DNA of 64,000 bases from JBKPNJ01 sp963695705 (GTDB taxonomy: Bacteria > Actinomycetota > Actinomycetes > Propionibacteriales > Nocardioidaceae): contig CAVOHB010000004.1 in NCBI GenBank assembly GCA_963695705.1, positions 1-64,000 of the forward strand, given 5' to 3'. The notes below the pieces were generated by a model that was not told the origin of the DNA, searched no databases, and worked only from the letters and a program-made list of their open reading frames with translations. Shown one piece after another: positions 59,623 through 64,000 of the stretch (position 1 is its first letter; each line of letters starts with the position of its first letter). A program made the position numbers and the translations under genes.

Positions 59623-60150
59623 GTCGCCCGCGGCGCCGAACCGACCGCACTGATAGATCTGCTGCTGGTTGCCATCGACTGCGCCCACATCAGGGACGAC
59701 GACGAAACCGCCCAAGCCCTTACCGCCGAGCTGCTCGGCGCCCTGCAGGACCCCGACGCCGACGCCGCCTTCACCCAGTACCTCACCCGACTGGCCCGCG
59801 CGCTCATTCCCGCCGGTCGCGGCGATGTGATCCGGCGGATCATCGGCCACTCGCCCGCCGGCATGCTGTTCTACGACAACAACGTCCTCACCGCTCGAGC
59901 TCTCCTGGCTGAATCCCACGGCGAGCACGAGGCTGCGCTCGACCTACACGCCGCGGCCACGGCCGGCTGGACGAGCTACGGATATCCCCTCGAGCAGGCA
60001 CACGCCCTGCTCGGAATGGCTCGATGCCGATACGTCTTGCACCAACCGGCCGACGAGCCGCTCGACGAGGCCCGCGGCATCCTGGTCGAGCTAAGGGCCG
60101 CCCCCCTCCTCACCCAGACCGACACGCGCCGCCGCTCCATTCCGTCGTAG
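59623..60150 (+). pseudogene. C-terminal fragment of a cyclase/ATPase-type regulator
   Basis: In frame with the SDR piece, ARGAEPTALIDLLLVAIDCA leads to LARALIPAGRGDVIRRIIGH, NNVLTARALLAESHGEHEAA and YPLEQAHALLGMARCRYVLH. EARGILVELRAAPLLTQTD follows. The 'LEQAHALLG.ARC...L..P.....L..AR.I...L.AAPLL..TD' ending is typical of large actinobacterial cyclase/LuxR regulators with an ATPase. The first 800 or so residues are missing. The frame from 59,554 to 60,150 could make a chimeric protein. Confidence 0.55.
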
Positions 60151-60344
60151 GGCCGTCGGCGCGACCGACGCTCTCGATCGCCGAGCCCCACAGGGACGCG
60201 AGCAAGCTGGTCCGACGACATGCCCGAGCATCCCTGCTGCAATCAGTCGGTCGGAGGTGGTGAAACTGTGAACAGCATCAGCCACACAGGAGCCGTCTTC
60301 GCCGCGGGCAGGGATTCGGGGAGCTTCACTATGAATGTCAGGCT

Positions 60345-60560
60345 CGGAATCCACGGATTCCGTCCGGAGGCAACCGCATTCGGCCTGGATGCCTACGCGA
60401 GTCTGGAGGAGGCCGCGGCGATGCTGGCATTCGTTGGCGCCCAACCACGCCATGGTGGATGGCAACAAGCGACTGGCTCTCGCGGCCACGATCGCGTTCC
60501 TGGGCCTGAACGGGCGCCGTCTCACCCTCACCAACGACCAGGTGTACGCGAGTGTCAGGT
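60345..60560 (+). pseudogene. fragment of a Doc/Fic-type toxin
   Basis: GFRPEATAFGLDAYASLEEA and AAMLAFVGA, then after a one-base shift near 60,444 NHAMVDGNKRLALAATIAFL and GLNGRRLTLTNDQVYASV. This is the death-on-curing family. The Fic motif HxFxDGNxR reads HAMVDGNKR, with Met in place of Phe. The N-terminal quarter and the C-terminal helix are missing, and the end collides with the gene on the other strand. No antitoxin (Phd) gene is seen beside it. Confidence 0.65.
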
Positions 60561-60845
60561 CTCCACGTAGACCGCGACGGTGTCCGGATGCACACCGTCG
60601 TACTGCATGGCCGCCGCGCCCGCCTCGCTCTCCATCACAGCCTGAAACGCACCCATGTCGGCCACGTCCATGCTCAGGCCAACGTGGTTGGGTCGGCTGG
60701 GATCAACGAAGGTGCGGATGTCGGTCGCGACGGATGCGAAGACCTCCTCGCGTTTGGGGGAGGAAGTCCAATGGGCAACGTCATCGACTTCGTGGGTAGC
60801 GATCAGCCTGGGCATCCGGAGTCCTTCATCGTTGAAGTGATCCAC
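60555..60845 (-). CDS. small conserved-looking protein of unknown function
   Basis: ATG 60,845; MPRLIATHEVDDVAHW is an alternative start ten residues on, which fits better. 96 residues, intact: SSPKREEVFASVATDIRTFV, DPSRPNHVGLSMDVADMGAF and QAVMESEAGAAAMQYDGVHP. The 'VGL.MDV.DM.AF.A.M.SE.AA.AM..DGV' pattern and length suggest a dimeric alpha-beta barrel protein, like small stress proteins or monooxygenases. No function assigned. Confidence 0.55.
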   Translation of the reverse strand: MDHFNDEGLRMPRLIATHEVDDVAHWTSSPKREEVFASVATDIRTFVDPSRPNHVGLSMDVADMGAFQAVMESEAGAAAMQYDGVHPDTVAVYVET

Positions 60846-61128
60846 GGTCGGGGATCGACTTCACCCTACGTACGTGCGGGCGCCAGCACCATAGCCCGGC
60901 TGTGCCCCGCGCGGGACGCTGGTCGCCGACGACAAGCTAGTAGACACAGATCACTGGTCTGGGGCATGGTCCTGGACGGGTTCAAGCCCGACCGCTACGA
61001 CATCACCGGGGCACTGGTCTTCCTCATCGAAGATCCGGAGCGACCCGGTCGTCTTCCCTGGCTCGCTGTTGGCCGGGGCCCTTCGGTCCCGCGTCCCTTC
61101 ATGGGTTGGGTGGGCCGGCCTACCGGCG
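60846..61128. other. about 280 bases without a recognisable gene
   Basis: A short frame with DRYDITGALVFLIEDPERPG has protein-like composition but no recognisable ends or family. Otherwise nothing is seen. Confidence 0.4.
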
Positions 61129-61680
61129 CTATGTGTGTGTGCTGCCATCTATGGGATGGGTCTGCTTGCTGGCTCGGTGGTGGCTGATGATGTTGGACAG
61201 GAACCGTGCCACGATGTGTGGTTTCTTGCGCAGAGTTCTGGTCAGGGCCTTCCATTCAACCTCGGTGACGTTCCCGTCCAGCATGTCTGCGAGTTCCTTG
61301 CGGCTTACGGCCAGTGCGGTGAGCTCACCTCTGCTTTGCTCGGCCAGCTGGTAGATGGCCTGGACCTCGAACTGCACTACCTCCTCGTCGGTCAGGTCGA
61401 ACCGGTTCAGTCCGGAGGCGTCGTCGGGGGTGTGGGGGTTACCTTGCTCCATGAAGGGCTGTTGTAGGTAGAGCCGTAACGGGGGGGCCAGTCCGGCGTC
61501 GACCTTGACGACGGCGTCGGGTGGAGCGTCGGCCAATGCTTCCAACGTTTCCTGACCGACCGCCAGCAGGCGCCGGATGCGGGTGATCACCTCACCGACC
61601 GTTGCGCCGTTCTTGCAGCACAGCAGGTAATGGTCGGCCAATGATCCGAGACGGCTCAGCTCATCCTCAGCCTTGTACAT
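61129..61680 (-). CDS. hypothetical helical protein
   Basis: MYKAEDELSRLGSLADHYLL at 61,680 is the likelier start, although the frame is open to 61,737. Segments: CCKNGATVGEVITRIRRLLA, QETLEALADAPPDAVVKVDA, LTDEEVVQFEVQAIYQLAEQ and LADMLDGNVTEVEWKALTRT. It ends RFLSNIISHHRASKQTHP. Mostly alpha-helical and acidic, with a basic end; no membrane helix. About 183 residues, intact. I do not recognise the family. Confidence 0.45.
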   Translation of the reverse strand: MYKAEDELSRLGSLADHYLLCCKNGATVGEVITRIRRLLAVGQETLEALADAPPDAVVKVDAGLAPPLRLYLQQPFMEQGNPHTPDDASGLNRFDLTDEEVVQFEVQAIYQLAEQSRGELTALAVSRKELADMLDGNVTEVEWKALTRTLRKKPHIVARFLSNIISHHRASKQTHPIDGSTHT

Positions 61681-61982
61681 GGGGACCCCCGTTTCCGAAC
61701 CCCCAATCCCGAGCTCTTGGGGAGTGGAATTGCACAATCCTCAACCGTACGTCCCAACGGGTGTGTGGCGCAGTGAGTAAGGGGATTTGCCCCGCTTCAA
61801 CCGGTGCAGCGCCGTTGACAGGGGTGGCCCACGACCGCTTCGTGGGCCGGAGGACCTGCAGCTCGGGAGACGGTGGCGCGGCGCGACGTCGTCCGGGAAG
61901 GTTCTGGAGGATCACTCGACGGCGCGATCAGCGCGCCTGGGAGTCAACACTGAGCGGTTTCATTGATCCGCTAAGGGACGAG

Positions 61983-62409
61983 ATGACCGAGACGACCGAT
62001 TGGAACTCGAAGACCATCGCGACGTTCCGCGCCAACGAGGACCGCGTCGGCGGCCCCTTCGAAGGCGCGCCGATGGTCCTGGTGCACCATCGCGGTCGCA
62101 AGAGCGGCCGTGAGTACGTCACCCCGATGATGTATCTCCCCCACGACGCCGACGACGACATCCTCTACGTGTTCGCCACGAAGGGAGGTGCTCCCACCAA
62201 CCCCGACTGGCACTACAACCTCACCGCCGCCGGTGAGGGCAGCGTCGAGCGGGAACCGAGTCTTCAAGGTTGCCGTCCGCGAGCTGACCGGTGCCAGGCG
62301 CGACCGGGTGTACGCCGAACAAGCCCGTCGCTACCCCGGATTCGCCGGCTACCAGCGGCAAACGGCTGGCATCCGAACCATCCCCGTGCTCGAACTCAGG
62401 CGCGCGTAG
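61983..62409 (+). CDS. deazaflavin-dependent nitroreductase-family protein (DDN)
   Basis: ATG 61,983. NSKTIATFRANEDRVGGPFE, GAPMVLVHHRGRKSGREYVT and PMMYLPHDADDDILYVFATK are followed by GGAPTNPDWHYNLTAAGEGS. After a one-base shift near 62,255 comes the family ending RYPGFAGYQRQTAGIRTIPV and LELRRA. The 'HHRGRKSGREYVTPL' and 'GG.P.NP.WYHNL.A' motifs define the F420-dependent DDN family of actinobacteria. About 142 residues, full length. It probably binds coenzyme F420; substrate unknown. Confidence 0.8.
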
Positions 62410-62429
62410 GTCACGTCGAACGTCCCCAT

Positions 62430-62760
62430 CAGTTTTCGGCGGGGTGGCATTGTGGCGGTTGATCTGAGTCCCGTCGCCGTACGTGTCAGAGATCGCCTCC
62501 ACGTGCTCGTGGCCAAAGGACCGATCGACTCCGGTGCCGCCGTCGGCCAGCGGGAGGGCGCTCAGTGAGCGCATCGGGGGTGATGTGGGGTCCACGTGCT
62601 TCCTAATCATCCGCTCGGCCAGCGAGGCTCCCTCGTCCGGGGCACAATCCGGCGATGAAGACCAGAGCCATCAGGTTAGGCACACCGGCGGCGGCGTTGG
62701 TGATGACAGCGCCGCCGTAGGAGTGCCCGACCAGCATGTTGCCGGGCGCCCTGCGCGGCC
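62430..62760 (-). pseudogene. fragment of an alpha/beta hydrolase
   Basis: NMLVGHSYGGAVITNAAAGV holds the nucleophile elbow GHSYGG, followed by PNLMALVFIAGL and, after a shift near 62,645, LAERMIRKHVDPTSPPMRSL. The oxyanion loop before it and the catalytic His after it are missing. The fragment ends where the FAD-oxidoreductase gene starts on the other strand. Nothing else is seen between 62,410 and 62,774. Confidence 0.6.
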
Positions 62761-62774
62761 GGGAGAGTAGGTCC

Positions 62775-64000
62775 ATGGGTCGTGTACGTGGTCGCTCCGT
62801 GACGGAACCAGCGCGGCAGATCGACGTGGTGTATGAGTGCGAGGTGCTCGTCGTCGGCTCGGGCCCGGCGGGGCTGTCCGCGGCGCTCGCCGCCGCGCGC
62901 GCAGGGGCGGAGGTCGCGCTGGTCGAGAGGTTCGGCTGCTTCGGGGGCAACCTCACCGCCGTCGGCGTGGAGGGGATGGCGTGGTACCGCCACGAGGCCA
63001 CGGTCGAGGCCAACGGCATCGGCCGGGAGATGGAGGAGCGGGCGCACGCCATGGGCGCGACGGTGGCAGAGTCCCAGTCACTCTCGTACGAGATCGACGC
63101 GGAAGGCTTCAAGGTCGTCGCGGACACGCTCGTGACCGAGGCGGGCATCCACCCGATGCTGCACCGGACCTTCGTGGCGCCGCTGCTCGAGGGTGACGCG
63201 GTGGTCGGTGTCGTGACGGAGTCGAAAGCCGGCCGCGAGGCGATCCTGGCCGCCCGGGTCATCGACGCCACGGGGGACGGTGACGTTGCACATCGCAGCG
63301 GAGCGGCGATGCGTCAGACGCCTCGCGAGGAGACGTTGGCGGCGTCGGTGATGTTCCACCTCGCCGGGGTGGACAAGAAGGCGTTCCTGGCGGGTGTCCG
63401 CGCCGATCCCCAGACGATCGCCGACTGGTCCGGTGCAGGGTGGTCGATCGAGACGACCGGCAAGGAGGACCAGATGTTCTCGCCTTTCCTGCGCAAGCCC
63501 TTCCGCCGCGCGGTCGAGGCAGGTCTCATCGACGCCGACCTCTCAACCCTGGGGGGCACGTGGGGTGCGGTGCATGACAGCGGCGAGCTGACCTACATGA
63601 ATATCGTGCACTTGGGCGGTATCGACGGCACGGACCCCGACGACCTCACCCATGGGGAGATGGAGGGTCGGCGCCTTGCGCTGCAAGCCATCGAGGCCCT
63701 ACGCGCGTACACCCCCGGATGCTCCGGCGCCCGACTGCGCAACTTCGGCATGACGATCGGTGTCCGGGACACCCGGAAGATCCGTGCGGTCTACGACCTG
63801 ACCGACAATGACGTGCGAGAGCAGGGCCGGTTCCCGGACTCCATCGGCATCTACCCCGAGTTCATCGACGGCTACGGCGTCCTCGTCCTCCCCACCACCG
63901 GTCGCTACTACCAGGTCCCGTACCGGTGCCTGCTGCCGCGCGGTGTCCGCCGGCTCCTCGTGCCCGGACGGGCCAGCGGAGGGGATCGCATCGCCCACGC
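62775..64000 (+). CDS. FAD-dependent oxidoreductase (FAD_oxidored type), C-terminus outside the window
   Basis: ATG 62,775 opens a frame of 408 codons with no stop before the edge. VLVVGSGPAGLSAALAAARA is the FAD dinucleotide-binding motif and GAEVALVERFGCFGGNLTAV its ribose-binding continuation. The 'CFGGNLT' sequence is typical of this family. ARVIDATGDGDVAHRSGAAM is the second conserved glycine motif. RLRNFGMTIGVRDTRKI and QVPYRCLLPRGVRRLLVPGR follow, the latter being the usual C-terminal FAD contact. The enzyme is soluble. Its substrate cannot be read from this part. Confidence 0.85.
   Translation, partial: MGRVRGRSVTEPARQIDVVYECEVLVVGSGPAGLSAALAAARAGAEVALVERFGCFGGNLTAVGVEGMAWYRHEATVEANGIGREMEERAHAMGATVAESQSLSYEIDAEGFKVVADTLVTEAGIHPMLHRTFVAPLLEGDAVVGVVTESKAGREAILAARVIDATGDGDVAHRSGAAMRQTPREETLAASVMFHLAGVDKKAFLAGVRADPQTIADWSGAGWSIETTGKEDQMFSPFLRKPFRRAVEAGLIDADLSTLGGTWGAVHDSGELTYMNIVHLGGIDGTDPDDLTHGEMEGRRLALQAIEALRAYTPGCSGARLRNFGMTIGVRDTRKIRAVYDLTDNDVREQGRFPDSIGIYPEFIDGYGVLVLPTTGRYYQVPYRCLLPRGVRRLLVPGRASGGDRIAH

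Noticed and set aside
60970..60995. CGGGTTCAAGCCCG resembles the T-arm of a tRNA.
   Set aside because: The five-base stem does not close properly around a seven-base loop, and no anticodon or D arm is found upstream or acceptor stem around it.
48245..64000. The actinobacterial debris region as a prophage or integrative element.
   Set aside because: No integrase, portal, terminase, relaxase or attachment repeats were found; only IS30 and IS481 remnants are present.

Overview
The window is two unrelated pieces of genome joined near 42.15-42.19 kb. Bases 1 to about 42,150 look like a myxobacterium (Myxococcota). They carry giant TPR proteins beside a Ser/Thr kinase, a MopE-like DxDGDG calcium-binding insert, a PilZ protein, a membrane sensor with a myxobacterial-type C-terminal domain, and the set mutS, namZ, nadD, cysteine desulfurase, mnmA, rnc and cca. 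GC content is very high. Almost every gene in this part is broken by single-base insertions or deletions, although the protein signal continues in another frame; this reads as uncorrected long-read error rather than real gene decay. Coordinates here are given for the whole gene across its frameshifts, and starts and ends are the best codons visible.

Layout, left part: two membrane proteins and a helical-repeat lipoprotein (1-3.1 kb, +). Two pseudopilin-like proteins, an AMMECR1 protein and a membrane-bound alkaline-phosphatase-fold enzyme follow (3.1-6.8 kb, -). Next are a small basic protein, mutS, an M15-like peptidase and a secreted protein of unknown function, closed by a clear terminator (6.9-11.96 kb, +). 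Then come a repeat cluster, a membrane-anchored unknown protein and a PilZ protein (-), and a sensor, namZ, nadD and a Rossmann/DUF2520 protein (+). A DUF3291 protein lies on the minus strand. After it come a secreted protein, a HEAT protein, a beta-propeller lipoprotein, a 2Fe-2S thioredoxin-like ferredoxin, a cysteine desulfurase and mnmA (+), which together suggest sulfur transfer to tRNA. Two very large hairpins separate mnmA from a convergent zinc-finger gene. Then rnc and cca overlap (+), an ETF-like alpha/beta pair lies on the minus strand, and two paralogous proteins of about 1,650-1,700 residues run into a kinase (30.6-42.07 kb, +).

Bases from about 42,190 to 64,000 look like an actinomycete: two bestrophin-like (DUF4239) membrane proteins, an arylsulfatase with its own formylglycine-generating enzyme, a deazaflavin-dependent nitroreductase-family protein, and the end of a DUF664 gene. 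Long reading frames are intact here (sulfatase, FGE, ion channel, FUSC-like protein, SulP transporter, DoxX protein, FAD oxidoreductase). Between them lies a scrapyard of true gene fragments: IS30 and IS481 remnants, a phosphoesterase tail, a tyrosine phosphatase head joined to a 2H phosphoesterase tail, several pieces of adenylate-cyclase-type regulators, an SDR piece, a Doc toxin piece and an alpha/beta-hydrolase piece.

I found no CRISPR array, rRNA, tRNA, replication origin or prophage. The most unusual signals are a repeat with two hairpins placed at the stop codons of three genes, a repeat translated in frame inside the cysteine desulfurase, the nested long hairpins after mnmA, and the giant TPR pair beside the kinase.
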